From Kluyvera sp046569695 (GTDB lineage Bacteria; Pseudomonadota; Gammaproteobacteria; Enterobacterales; Enterobacteriaceae), in NCBI RefSeq assembly GCF_046569695.1, contig NZ_JBKHUI010000002.1, forward strand, positions 317,616 to 381,615: 64,000 nucleotides of DNA, in the 5' to 3' direction. Shown here piece by piece: positions 25,952 through 33,995 of the stretch. The translations under genes were made by a program, and so were the position numbers. Numbering within the stretch: position 1 is the first letter of the stretch; every line of letters begins with the position of its first letter. The notes beneath the pieces are model-generated. The model saw only the letters and a program-made list of their open reading frames with translations. It made no database searches and was not told the origin of the DNA.

Positions 25952-25967
25952 CTGTTTTTTTATACAG
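25952..25967 (-). promoter_or_regulatory. LexA (SOS) box-like operator of the nuclease-ATPase operon
   Basis: The plus strand reads CTGTTTTTTTATACAG, preceded by TA, which fits CTGT-N8-ACAG with an AT-only centre. On the minus strand it overlaps TATAAA, a possible -10. It closely resembles the dinB operator of this window (37066-37081). It lies between the integrase stop and the nuclease start. Confidence 0.7.
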
Positions 25968-25984
25968 CTGAAAGATAGTACTTC

Positions 25985-26015
25985 TAGGGAAAACTTTTAA
26001 AACTCGTTTTCCCTA
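25985..26015 (-). terminator. Hairpin after the integrase gene
   Basis: TAGGGAAAAC (25985-25994) pairs perfectly with GTTTTCCCTA (26006-26015) across an 11-nt loop. It begins 10 nt after the integrase stop codon. The T-tract is poor, but position suggests termination of integrase transcripts before the defence operon. Confidence 0.55.
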
Positions 26016-26024
26016 TTTACAGAC

Positions 26025-27209
26025 TTATATAACCTTAGTTAAAGATGCTTCAATATAATCCGCATACCACTGCATCATCTCCCTTCGCCCTTCCAGATAC
26101 AACGCATGGTTGTACGTCCCGCGAATCGCATTCTTATCGACATGCGCAAGTTGAGTCTCAATCCATGCCGTATTGAACCCTTCCTCATGCAAAATTGTAC
26201 TCATCGTGTGGCGGAAGCCATGCCCCGTTACCTTCCCCGTGTATCCAATCCGCTTGAACACCTGATTAATACTCGCTTCACTCATCGTCTTGCGGGGATC
26301 ATTTCGCCCTGGGAATACCAGTGGATATTGCCCAGTCATCACTTTGAGCTGCTGTACGATTTCCAGCGCTTGGGTAGAAAGGGGGACAAGATGGGGCCGT
26401 TTCATCTTCATACGCTCGGCTGGTATTTCCCACACCGCTTTTTCAAGATCAAACTCACTCCAGAAAGCACCTCGGAGTTCGCCAGTGCGAACTCCCGTGA
26501 TGATCAGCAGACGTGCCGCAAGAACAACTAACGGGCTCCCTGTGTAGCCTGCGAGAGCTTTAAAGAAGTCTGGTAACTCCTCAACAGTAAGGAAGGGATA
26601 ATGCTTCGATTCATGCCCTGACATCGCGCTGGTTAGATCCGCTGCAGGATTGTATTCCGCACGACCGGTAACGATGGCGTAACGAAAGACTTCACTGCAA
26701 CGCTGGCGAACCTTCTTGGCCTTCTCTGTCGCGCCACGGCTTTCCATTCGACGCAGCACATTCAGCAGAACCAGCGGTTTGATTTCATTCACCGGCTGCT
26801 GGCCGATATAGGGGAAAATATCTTTATTGAAAGCTTCGATAATGTCGGAGGCATAGCCTTCTGACCACCGGCTCACCTTCGTACCGTGCCACTCAAGTGC
26901 CACAGCCTGAAACGTGTTGTTGAGCTGCACATCACGAACCAGCTTTTCTTCTTTCTTGGCGAATGACGGATCGATGCCCTCGGCCAGCTTTTTCTTGGCT
27001 TCATCACGTAGCGCCCTCGCTTGTGCAAGGGACACTGCTGGATAGACACCAAAAGCCATACGCTTCTCTTTTCCATTGAAGCGATACTTCATCCGCCAGT
27101 ATCGAGAACCAGAGGGAACGACTTCAAGATACAAACCAGCACCATCTGCCAGCTTATAGGCTTTCTCTCTGGGTTTAGCTGCATCTACCTGTCGCGCATT
27201 AAGCTTCAT
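26025..27209 (-). CDS. Tyrosine recombinase integrase, P4/CP4-57 family
   Basis: I choose ATG 27209 (MKLNARQVDAAKPREKAYKL, 394 residues) because GGGAG lies about 9 nt upstream and the family begins MKLxxRQ; the frame is open 13 codons further. The N-terminal DUF4102 arm-binding domain (ADGAGLYLEVVPSGSRYWRM) is followed by a core-binding domain and a catalytic domain with R (ITGVRTGELRGA), K, H-x-x-R (GHGFRHTMSTIL), H (AHVDKN) and a C-terminal Tyr (GTYNHALYL). It would recombine the island into the adjacent tRNA-Thr gene, whose 3' end is 165 nt away. All catalytic residues appear present. In K-12 the same tRNA (thrW) holds CP4-6. Confidence 0.96.
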   Translation of the reverse strand: MKLNARQVDAAKPREKAYKLADGAGLYLEVVPSGSRYWRMKYRFNGKEKRMAFGVYPAVSLAQARALRDEAKKKLAEGIDPSFAKKEEKLVRDVQLNNTFQAVALEWHGTKVSRWSEGYASDIIEAFNKDIFPYIGQQPVNEIKPLVLLNVLRRMESRGATEKAKKVRQRCSEVFRYAIVTGRAEYNPAADLTSAMSGHESKHYPFLTVEELPDFFKALAGYTGSPLVVLAARLLIITGVRTGELRGAFWSEFDLEKAVWEIPAERMKMKRPHLVPLSTQALEIVQQLKVMTGQYPLVFPGRNDPRKTMSEASINQVFKRIGYTGKVTGHGFRHTMSTILHEEGFNTAWIETQLAHVDKNAIRGTYNHALYLEGRREMMQWYADYIEASLTKVI

Positions 27210-27259
27210 TGGGGGCATCTCCCTGGACCGAACATAGAATGCCCCCACTTATGCCCCCA
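27210..27259. repeat. Three copies of ATGCCCCCA around the integrase start (arm-type sites suspected)
   Basis: ATGCCCCCA occurs directly at 27239-27247 and 27251-27259 (12-bp spacing, about one helical turn) and inverted at 27210-27218. The inverted copy overlaps the ribosome binding site region of the integrase. Such repeats near P4-type integrases may be arm sites or autoregulatory sites; this is inference. Confidence 0.6.
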
Positions 27260-27373
27260 ACTGTAACTTGATTCCGGTTGAGTCCAGTTGATAACAGGAG
27301 ATAAAATACGGGCCATAAACCGCAGTATACGGGCTTTAAGTTGATTTCGGTAGACTTGGAAAGAGTTTGAAAT

Positions 27374-27449
27374 GGTGCCGATAATAGGAGTCGAACCTAC
27401 GACCTTCGCATTACGAATGCGCTGCTCTACCAACTGAGCTATATCGGCC
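27374..27449 (-). tRNA. thrW: tRNA-Thr (anticodon CGT), island attachment site
   Basis: The 76 nt (with encoded CCA) fold as a tRNA: acceptor GCCGATA with TATCGGC, D-arm GCTCAGTTGGTAGAGC, anticodon stem GCGCA/TGCG with anticodon CGT (27414-27416), T-loop GGTTCGACTCC. It lies between the integrase and proA, the thrW position of K-12, where CP4-6 inserts. The 3' end is the expected attachment core (attL or attR); the matching copy at the other island end lies outside the window. Confidence 0.97.
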
Positions 27450-27561
27450 CTGCAAGACGTGTTCACGAACGTGAATCACGGGACAAAAGGTTAAAACTAA
27501 CCGGGCGATGCGTCAATAGTCAGGTTAATCAACCGCCTATTTTTGCATCGCCCGCTATCAA

Positions 27562-28812
27562 TTACGCACGAATGGTATCGTCACCGAAGCCGATCCACTT
27601 GTAGGTGGTCAGTGCTTCAAGACCCATCGGGCCGCGCGCGTGCAGTTTCTGCGTGCTCACCGCCACTTCCGCGCCCAGGCCGAACTGGCCGCCGTCGGTG
27701 AAGCGGGTGGAGGCGTTGACGTACACCGCTGAGGAGTCCACTTCGTTGATGAAGCGGTTGGCGTTGCTCAGGGTGCGGGTCAGGATCGCATCGGAGTGCT
27801 GGGTGCCATGCTGACGGATATGCGCGATGGCGCTATCAATGTCAGCAACCAGAACCACATTCAGATCCAGCGACAGATACTCGTTATCAAGCTCTTCAGC
27901 CTTCAGCGCAACTACCTTCGCCGGGCCTTGCAGCTTGCGCATCACAGTGTCGTCGCCGTGCAGCGTAATGCCGCTTTCGGCCATCTGCTGGCTCAGCGCA
28001 GGCAGGAAGCGGTCGGCGATGGACTGATTCACCAGCAGCGTTTCCACGCTATTACAGGCGCTCGGGCGTTGAGCTTTCGCATTGACGATAATCTTCAGCG
28101 CCGCTTCAATCTCTGCGCTGTCATCAATATAAATATGACAAACGCCGATACCACCGGTGATAACTGGAATCGTCGACTGCTCGCGGCACAGCTTGTGCAG
28201 GCCAGCACCGCCGCGAGGGATCAGCATATCGATATACTTATCCATTCGCAGCATCTCGCTCACCAGCGCACGATCCGGGTTGTCGATGGCCTGAACGGCC
28301 GCTTCTGGCAGACCGCACTCTTTCAGCGCGCGTTGGATAACGCCAACGGTGGCGGCGTTGGTGCGGTAGGTCTCTTTCCCACCGCGCAGAATGGCGGCGT
28401 TGCCGGTTTTCAGGCACAGCGCCGCTACGTCAACGGTGACGTTCGGGCGGGCTTCATATATCACGCCGATTACGCCCAGCGGGACGCGGCGACGTTCGAT
28501 GCGTAAGCCGCTGTCGAGCAGACCGCCGTCAATCACCTGCCCTACCGGGTCGGCCAGCACGCAGACCTGGCGGACGTCGTTCGCAATCGCCGTCAGACGG
28601 GCTGGGGTCAGCGCCAGGCGATCGAGCATGGCTTCGCTCAGGCCGTTTTCACGCGCCTGGGCTAAATCTTCAGCGTTAGCCACAAGAATCTCTTCACTCT
28701 GAGATTCCAGATGATCGGCAATAGTTTCCAGAACCCGGTTTTTCTCACGGCAGGATAACTGCGCCAGCGTATAGGAGGCCTGCCTCGCGGCAATGCCCAT
28801 TTGTTCCAGCAT
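27562..28812 (-). CDS. proA: Gamma-glutamyl phosphate reductase
   Basis: The protein has 416 residues and matches ProA throughout: MLEQMGIAARQASYTLAQLS, IYEARPNVTVDVAALCLKTG, the catalytic-Cys region AQRPSACNSVETLLV, and HARGPMGLEALTTYKW at the C-terminus. It reduces gamma-glutamyl phosphate with NADPH to glutamate semialdehyde in proline synthesis. It follows proB by 10 nt in the proBA operon and lies next to the tRNA-Thr gene. Cytoplasmic and intact. Confidence 0.98.
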   Translation of the reverse strand: MLEQMGIAARQASYTLAQLSCREKNRVLETIADHLESQSEEILVANAEDLAQARENGLSEAMLDRLALTPARLTAIANDVRQVCVLADPVGQVIDGGLLDSGLRIERRRVPLGVIGVIYEARPNVTVDVAALCLKTGNAAILRGGKETYRTNAATVGVIQRALKECGLPEAAVQAIDNPDRALVSEMLRMDKYIDMLIPRGGAGLHKLCREQSTIPVITGGIGVCHIYIDDSAEIEAALKIIVNAKAQRPSACNSVETLLVNQSIADRFLPALSQQMAESGITLHGDDTVMRKLQGPAKVVALKAEELDNEYLSLDLNVVLVADIDSAIAHIRQHGTQHSDAILTRTLSNANRFINEVDSSAVYVNASTRFTDGGQFGLGAEVAVSTQKLHARGPMGLEALTTYKWIGFGDDTIRA

Positions 28813-28822
28813 GTTGAACTCC

Positions 28823-29926
28823 TTAGCGGGTAATCATGTCGTCGCGATGCACGGCAACCGGGCCGTACTCGTAGCCGAGAATGGCGTCAATTTCCTGCGA
28901 GTGGTGCCCGGCGATAAGGCGCAGCGCATCGCTGTTGTAACGGCTTACGCCGTGGGCGATGTCGCGGCCAGCAAGGCTACGGATGCGGATCACTTCACCA
29001 CGAGAGAAGTTGCCTGTCACGTTTTTAATGCCTTTTGGAAGTAATGAACTTCCACGCTCCAGAATCGCCGAGGTGGCACCTTCATCCACAATCAGTTCAC
29101 CGGCCGGCGGTGCGCCAAAGATCCAGCGCTTGCGGTTTTCCAGCGGGGTATCCTGCGCGTGGAAACGGGTGCCGACGGAGACATTCGCCATCACATCGCC
29201 AATCACGCCCGGCAGGCTACCGGCAGCAATAATAGTGTCGATACCAGCGCGGCAGGCGACGTCAGCGGCCTGCAGCTTGGTGCCCATGCCGCCCGTGCCC
29301 AGGCCCGATACGCTATCACCAGCGACGGCGCGAAGCTCATCATCAATGCCGTAGACGTCTTTAATCAGCTCGGCGTCCGGGTTGCTACGCGGGTCGGCGG
29401 TAAACAGCCCTTGCTGATCGGTCAGCAGCAGCAGCTTATCAGCACCAGCCAGAATCGCCGCCAGCGCGGAGAGGTTGTCGTTATCGCCAACCTTAATCTC
29501 TGCAGTCGCCACCGCATCGTTTTCGTTAATCACCGGAACGATGTTGTTATCAAGCAGCGCGCGCATGGTATCGCGGGCGTTGAGGAAGCGTTCACGGTCT
29601 TCCATATCGGCGCGGGTTAACAGCATCTGGCCGACGTGAATACCATAAATGGAGAAGAGCTGTTCCCAGAGCTGAATTAAGCGGCTCTGGCCAACGGCAG
29701 CCAGCAGTTGCTTGGAAGCAATAGTCGCGGGCAGTTCAGGGTAACCCAGATGCTCACGCCCGGCGGCAATTGCTCCTGACGTTACGATGACAATTCGATG
29801 CCCAGCTGCATGGAGCTGAGCGCACTGGCGAACCAGTTCGACAATATGCGCGCGATTCAGGCGGCGCGATCCGCCCGTTAAAACACTGGTGCCCAGTTTG
29901 ACCACCAGCGTCTGACTATCACTCAT
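28823..29926 (-). CDS. proB: Glutamate 5-kinase
   Basis: The protein has 367 residues as in E. coli. The N-terminal amino-acid kinase domain shows VVKLGTSVLTGGSRRLNRAH, VTSGAIAAG and VPVINENDAVATAEIKVGDN; the C-terminal 100 residues form a PUA domain (IRSLAGRDIAHGVSRYNSDA). It phosphorylates glutamate as the first, proline-inhibited step of proline synthesis. It is first in the proBA operon, with phoE divergent upstream. Confidence 0.98.
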   Translation of the reverse strand: MSDSQTLVVKLGTSVLTGGSRRLNRAHIVELVRQCAQLHAAGHRIVIVTSGAIAAGREHLGYPELPATIASKQLLAAVGQSRLIQLWEQLFSIYGIHVGQMLLTRADMEDRERFLNARDTMRALLDNNIVPVINENDAVATAEIKVGDNDNLSALAAILAGADKLLLLTDQQGLFTADPRSNPDAELIKDVYGIDDELRAVAGDSVSGLGTGGMGTKLQAADVACRAGIDTIIAAGSLPGVIGDVMANVSVGTRFHAQDTPLENRKRWIFGAPPAGELIVDEGATSAILERGSSLLPKGIKNVTGNFSRGEVIRIRSLAGRDIAHGVSRYNSDALRLIAGHHSQEIDAILGYEYGPVAVHRDDMITR

Positions 29927-30059
29927 GATTCTCTGCCGTTAAAAATATGAAATATCAATACCAGACCAACGTTGTAGCAGGTGTCAGGCCGCTTGCCAAC
30001 AGGCAGCGCAGAAAGCGAGGGGTTTTGTTGCGCGGGATCAGGCAGCCTAGTGGAGAATA

Positions 30060-30130
30060 TTGACATTTTTATGACAGAAAAACTTAATCATACTTTTTTA
30101 TATTTAATCTGACATTGTCATAAATTTTTA
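30060..30130. promoter_or_regulatory. phoE upstream region with PhoB-box-like sequences
   Basis: The reverse complement of 30060-30077 reads CTGTCATAAAAATGTCAA, close to the Pho-box pattern of two CTGTCAT-like halves around an A-rich spacer. A second run with CTGACAT and TGTCATAA lies at 30109-30124. They lie between the divergent proB and phoE genes. PhoB control of phoE is established in E. coli; the exact functional box here is not certain. Confidence 0.5.
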
Positions 30131-30213
30131 ATACGGGAAGGATAAAAACGTTCCTGTTTTTTCACAGTGGTCTTTCACAGCAAATTTTAAAGCTAAAAAA
30201 TCGGGATTGAGAA

Positions 30214-31302
30214 ATGCAAAAAACAACTCTGGCATTAACGATGATGGGTATTATTGCTTCTTCTTCAGCTATGGCAGCAGAAGTTTATAACAAGGATAGT
30301 AATAAACTTGATGTTTACGGCAAAGTAAGAGCAATGCACTACATGAGCGATGATTCCAGCTCCGATGGCGATAAAACATACGTTCGTTTCGGCATTAAAG
30401 GCGAAACCAAAATTAACGACCAGCTGACCGGTTATGGTCGCTGGGAATCTGAGTTTGCTGGTAATAAAGAAGAAAGCAGCAGCTCCTCTACACAGAAAAC
30501 TCGTCTGGCATTTGCCGGTCTGAAATTAAAAGACTTCGGTTCTTTCGACTACGGTCGTAACCTGGGCGCCCTGTACGACGTTGAAGCCTGGACCGATATG
30601 TTCCCGGAATTCGGCGGTGACTCCACCGGCAAAACCGACAACTTCATGACCAAGCGCTCCAGCGGCCTGGCCACCTACCGCAACACCGACTTCTTTGGCG
30701 TGGTCGATGGTCTCGACTTAACCCTGCAGTATCAGGGTAAAAATGACCGCGCCTACGATACCGCGAACGGTGACGGCTTCGGTACCTCTGTTGCCTATGA
30801 CTTCGGCGGCAGCGATTTCGCTATCAGCGCAGCGTACACCAACTCTGACCGTACCAACGTTCAGCAGGCAAAATCTCTGGCTAACGGCGGTAAAAACGCA
30901 GAGTCCTGGGGCACTGGCCTGAAATACGATGCCAACAACATTTACCTGGCAATGGTTTATACCGAAACCCGTAATATGACCCCTATTAAAGGTCTGGTTG
31001 CGGCGGATCAGGGCTTTGCTAATAAAGCACAGAACTTCGAAGCGGTAGCACAATACCAGTTCGATTTCGGTCTGCGTCCATCTCTGGGCTACGTGCAGAT
31101 GAAAGGTAAAAACCTGGAAAACGGTATCGGCGATCAGGACCTGATGAAATATGTTGATGTGGGCGCGACCTACTATTTCAACAAAAACATGTCCACCTTT
31201 GTTGATTATAAAATCAACCTGGTTGATGAAACTGCGGTCACTAAACGCCTGGCTATTATGACTGATAACGTCGTAGCCGTTGGTATGACCTACCAGTTCT
31301 AA
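30214..31302 (+). CDS. phoE: Outer-membrane phosphoporin PhoE
   Basis: The protein has 362 residues, slightly longer than K-12 PhoE (351). Signal peptide MQKTTLALTMMGIIASSSAM with cleavage after AMA; the mature start AEVYNKDSNKLDVYGKVRAM is typical of trimeric enterobacterial porins. The constriction-loop motif PEFGGD, the SDRTN segment and the C-terminal Phe are present. Compared with K-12 it has serine-rich surface loops (NKEESSSSSTQKT). It forms an anion-preferring channel induced at phosphate limitation. It sits between proB and crl as in K-12. Loop differences probably reflect phage or antibody pressure. Confidence 0.96.
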   Translation: MQKTTLALTMMGIIASSSAMAAEVYNKDSNKLDVYGKVRAMHYMSDDSSSDGDKTYVRFGIKGETKINDQLTGYGRWESEFAGNKEESSSSSTQKTRLAFAGLKLKDFGSFDYGRNLGALYDVEAWTDMFPEFGGDSTGKTDNFMTKRSSGLATYRNTDFFGVVDGLDLTLQYQGKNDRAYDTANGDGFGTSVAYDFGGSDFAISAAYTNSDRTNVQQAKSLANGGKNAESWGTGLKYDANNIYLAMVYTETRNMTPIKGLVAADQGFANKAQNFEAVAQYQFDFGLRPSLGYVQMKGKNLENGIGDQDLMKYVDVGATYYFNKNMSTFVDYKINLVDETAVTKRLAIMTDNVVAVGMTYQF

Positions 31303-31351
31303 GGCAGAAAATAATAACGCCAGACAACTGGCGTTATTTGCTTATTAATAT

Positions 31352-31380
31352 AAAAGGCCAGCAAAGTTTGCTGGCCTTTT
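31352..31380. terminator. Bidirectional terminator between phoE and crl
   Basis: AAAAGGCCAGCAAA and its complement TTTGCTGGCCTTTT form a long stem with A- and T-runs at both ends, so it can serve phoE (plus) and crl (minus). Confidence 0.85.
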
Positions 31381-31387
31381 ATATTTG

Positions 31388-31464
31388 ACGTTGCCGGATG
31401 GCGGCTTTGCCTTATCCGGCCTACAGAACGAGCGGTAGGCCGGATAAGCGTAGCGCCATCAGGC
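31388..31464. repeat. REP/BIME element between phoE and crl
   Basis: Two inverted REP units, GCCGGATGGCGGCTTTGCCT and the facing GTAGGCCGGATAAGCGTAGC, around a short spacer: the classical enterobacterial extragenic palindrome found between convergent genes. Such units are mobilised by RAYT proteins; none is encoded in the window. Confidence 0.9.
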
Positions 31465-31469
31465 ATGCA

Positions 31470-31871
31470 CTACGCGGTACGCTTCACCGCTTCATTGGCA
31501 AACCCATCGGCGGGTTCCAGCGCCAAATCCAGCGTCGCCAGCAGATCTTTTGCCCGCTCATGGAAGCCGCGCAGCGTTTGCTGCAGACGTTCAACGACCT
31601 CAGGGTCTTTGATCGCGACGGCCTGCCAATGGCCCTCTTTATCGAACAGGCCGAACTGGTAGCTGTAGGTAAAGCGGCGTTCTTCCGCTTCCATCTCCAT
31701 CCACCAACCCCAGAATTCACGCTTCTCCGGCGCAGGCTTCACGTTTACACATACCGCCAGACAGTCGAAAAAAAAGCGGTTATCTTCGCACTGTTCTTCG
31801 CGGATATAGGGGCCAAGCGCAGTGAATTTCTTGATCAATCTACTCTTCGGGTGTCCACTCGGTAACGTCAT
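31470..31871 (-). CDS. crl: Sigma-S holoenzyme assembly factor Crl
   Basis: The protein has 133 residues, the family length, with MTLPSGHPKSRLIKKFTALG, CEDNRFFFDCLAVCVNVKP and EFWGWWMEMEAEERRFTYSY, all typical of Crl. It binds RpoS and promotes its association with core RNA polymerase, increasing stationary-phase and curli gene expression. It is followed by a REP element and a shared terminator. Frame is intact, unlike some laboratory strains with insertions in crl. Confidence 0.97.
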   Translation of the reverse strand: MTLPSGHPKSRLIKKFTALGPYIREEQCEDNRFFFDCLAVCVNVKPAPEKREFWGWWMEMEAEERRFTYSYQFGLFDKEGHWQAVAIKDPEVVERLQQTLRGFHERAKDLLATLDLALEPADGFANEAVKRTA

Positions 31872-31928
31872 TGCGATCTCCTTTAGTGATGCAACTGTTT
31901 TACCAAATCAATAGAATTTAGCAATATA

Positions 31929-33173
31929 TTAACAAAATCTATTATTGATCCACCCGGCAATTTCTTTCAGCGCACGATCGAAATTACGGTACACCGGGTT
32001 AAACGGGATCGGCATCAGTTTGCCCTGCGCAGATGACGAAACAATTAACCGCGACTCCTCTTCCGGGCTGAACGGATCGTTATCCCAGTAGCCCGATAAC
32101 ATCGGCGTTGGGCAGCGTCGGCCCAGCAGCCCCTGCGTCTTCAGCGAGTAGCGATTAAGCTCAACGCGCAACGCTTCGTCCGAGGCATCGTGCATGCCCA
32201 GGCGTGAAGCCAGCACGTCAAGATACATCTCCGGCACGCGACCCTGATGCAGCGGGTCGTTGAGCAGGCCGTGTACCACCGGGCCAAGGCAGGCAACGGC
32301 TTTCAGCCGCGGCGCTTCCAGGTAGGCCAGGCGCACGGCGATGTTCGCGCCGAAGCGGAAGCCAAACGCTGCCACACGGGTATGGTCAACCCACGGAATA
32401 TCCGGCAGCGCGCGCAGCGCGTGCTGGTGCAGCATACTGGAGTCCTGGGTCAGCTTCCATTTAGAGGAGAAGCCAATCGACGGCATATCCAGCGTCAGCA
32501 TCGCAATGCCGAGCGGCGCGAAGTAGTGCTCATAAAGGCTGTAGTAATCGGTTTGCAGGCCATCCAGCCCGCCGCACATCAGCACCGTTGGGAACGGGCC
32601 GTTGCCTTTCGGCATATGCAGGAACCCGGTTACCGGCGAACCGCCGGGAATGGCAAACTCCAGCTCGCGTATTTCGCCAGGCAAGCGCTGCGCCGCCTCT
32701 TCATAGGCACGGTTTGCCAGCGCCTGCGCCTGTTCGGCGAGATCGTCACCCTTCAGGTGCGGATAGGCGGCAATGCTGTAAAGGTTTGAGGCGTGCAGCC
32801 AGTGGCGGCCGCTGAGGGCTTCGTCCTGCTCCTGGGAGGCCTTCTGCTGCCAGAGCATGGCCTGAGAAGACCACTCGTAAATCCAGTTACCGCCGCGATA
32901 ACCCACCACGGTGTCATACAGCTCTTCGTCGGTGCGTTCGGCTTTACTCATCACGATACGCGCCTGCACGTCGAGAATTTCCTGCGGAGTTACACCGCGC
33001 CAGATCCACATCAGGCGGTTAATCATGCGGTACCAGTGCGGTACGTTATTGCCGCTGAGCGCCGATTGCATATGGGAGGTACTACCATTGTTGAACCGGC
33101 GTACCAGCGTTGACGTTTCAGGGTGTTTAAAGCGCGGCTTGAATAGCGTTTCGCTGAGATTAGCTTCTGGCAT
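31929..33173 (-). CDS. frsA: Fermentation-respiration switch protein FrsA
   Basis: I choose ATG 33173 (MPEANLSETLFKPRFKHPET, 414 residues, the K-12 length) because GGAGG lies 7 nt upstream; the frame is open to 33236. The C-terminal half is an alpha/beta-hydrolase-like fold (PTVLMCGGLDGLQTDYYSLY, then DMPSIGFSS and FGFRFGANIAVRL). In E. coli it binds unphosphorylated EIIA-Glc and affects the balance of respiration and fermentation; esterase activity has been debated. It lies between crl and gpt as in K-12. Confidence 0.96.
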   Translation of the reverse strand: MPEANLSETLFKPRFKHPETSTLVRRFNNGSTSHMQSALSGNNVPHWYRMINRLMWIWRGVTPQEILDVQARIVMSKAERTDEELYDTVVGYRGGNWIYEWSSQAMLWQQKASQEQDEALSGRHWLHASNLYSIAAYPHLKGDDLAEQAQALANRAYEEAAQRLPGEIRELEFAIPGGSPVTGFLHMPKGNGPFPTVLMCGGLDGLQTDYYSLYEHYFAPLGIAMLTLDMPSIGFSSKWKLTQDSSMLHQHALRALPDIPWVDHTRVAAFGFRFGANIAVRLAYLEAPRLKAVACLGPVVHGLLNDPLHQGRVPEMYLDVLASRLGMHDASDEALRVELNRYSLKTQGLLGRRCPTPMLSGYWDNDPFSPEEESRLIVSSSAQGKLMPIPFNPVYRNFDRALKEIAGWINNRFC

Positions 33174-33224
33174 CACAAAACCTCCATAGATACTTTCCTG
33201 GATGTATTGTAACGCGTGGGGCGT

Positions 33225-33258
33225 TAAAAAAAACAACGCCCGGCATAACCGGGCGTTG
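33225..33258 (-). terminator. Rho-independent terminator of gpt
   Basis: CAACGCCCGG (33234-33243) pairs perfectly with CCGGGCGTTG (33249-33258); on the minus strand a run of eight T follows. It is downstream of gpt and upstream of frsA. Confidence 0.9.
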
Positions 33259-33279
33259 GAAGCGCATTAATTGACTGAA

Positions 33280-33738
33280 TTAACGGCCAGAGATTGGCGG
33301 TACGAATACCACGCCCATGTCCCAAGGCTGTTCGATCCAGGTATCTTGCGGGATATCAACAACATAATCGTCAACCAGCGGGCGACCTGCTGGTTTAGCG
33401 AAGATGGTAACGAAGTGAGCTTTCGGGTACATATCGCGAATCGCCACCGCGGTGCCGCCGGTGTCTACCAGATCGTCAATAACAATAAAGCCTTCGCCAT
33501 CGCCTTCAGCGCGTTTCAGAACTTTCAGTTCACGCTGGTTGTCGTGGTCATAGCTGGAGATGCATACGGTGTCGACGTGACGAATGCCCAGTTCACGTGC
33601 CAGCAGTGCGCCTGGAACCAGGCCACCGCGGCTAACGGCGATAATGCCTTTCCACTGTTCAGAAGGCATCAGGCGTGCAGCCAGTTTGCGTGCGTGAATC
33701 TGCAACATGTCCCAGGTGACGACGTATTTTTCGCTCAT
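33280..33738 (-). CDS. gpt: Xanthine-guanine phosphoribosyltransferase
   Basis: The protein has 152 residues, identical in length to E. coli Gpt. MSEKYVVTWDMLQIHARKLA, ISRGGLVPGALLARELGIRH and the PRPP-binding loop VIDDLVDTGGTA are all present. It salvages xanthine, guanine and hypoxanthine to their nucleotides using PRPP, at the inner face of the membrane. It is divergent from pepD and has its own terminator. Confidence 0.98.
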   Translation of the reverse strand: MSEKYVVTWDMLQIHARKLAARLMPSEQWKGIIAVSRGGLVPGALLARELGIRHVDTVCISSYDHDNQRELKVLKRAEGDGEGFIVIDDLVDTGGTAVAIRDMYPKAHFVTIFAKPAGRPLVDDYVVDIPQDTWIEQPWDMGVVFVPPISGR

Positions 33739-33995
33739 GTGAAGTTGTCCCAGCCTATGTTATACGGCTTAAAAAATGTTCAAGGGGGAAATGGGTTGCG
33801 CGAGATTATAGAGATCTGACGCACTAAAAACCAGTGTTAAGCGGAATCCCACGCGCTTTTTACGTGGTTTGTTCTACCGGAAGAGGCAGAAAGTGGTATT
33901 CTCAACGCCATCGCGCAAGCCATGCTTGTGGTGTATGTATGTGCTAACCCTTTACCTGCAAGCGACTTTTGCAGAACGCCGTAAGGAGACTCATC

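Noticed and set aside
27206..27466. 86-residue frame covering the tRNA-Thr gene
   Set aside because: It is a translation of the tRNA (contains the typical AQLVEQRIRNAKVVGSTPI artefact).
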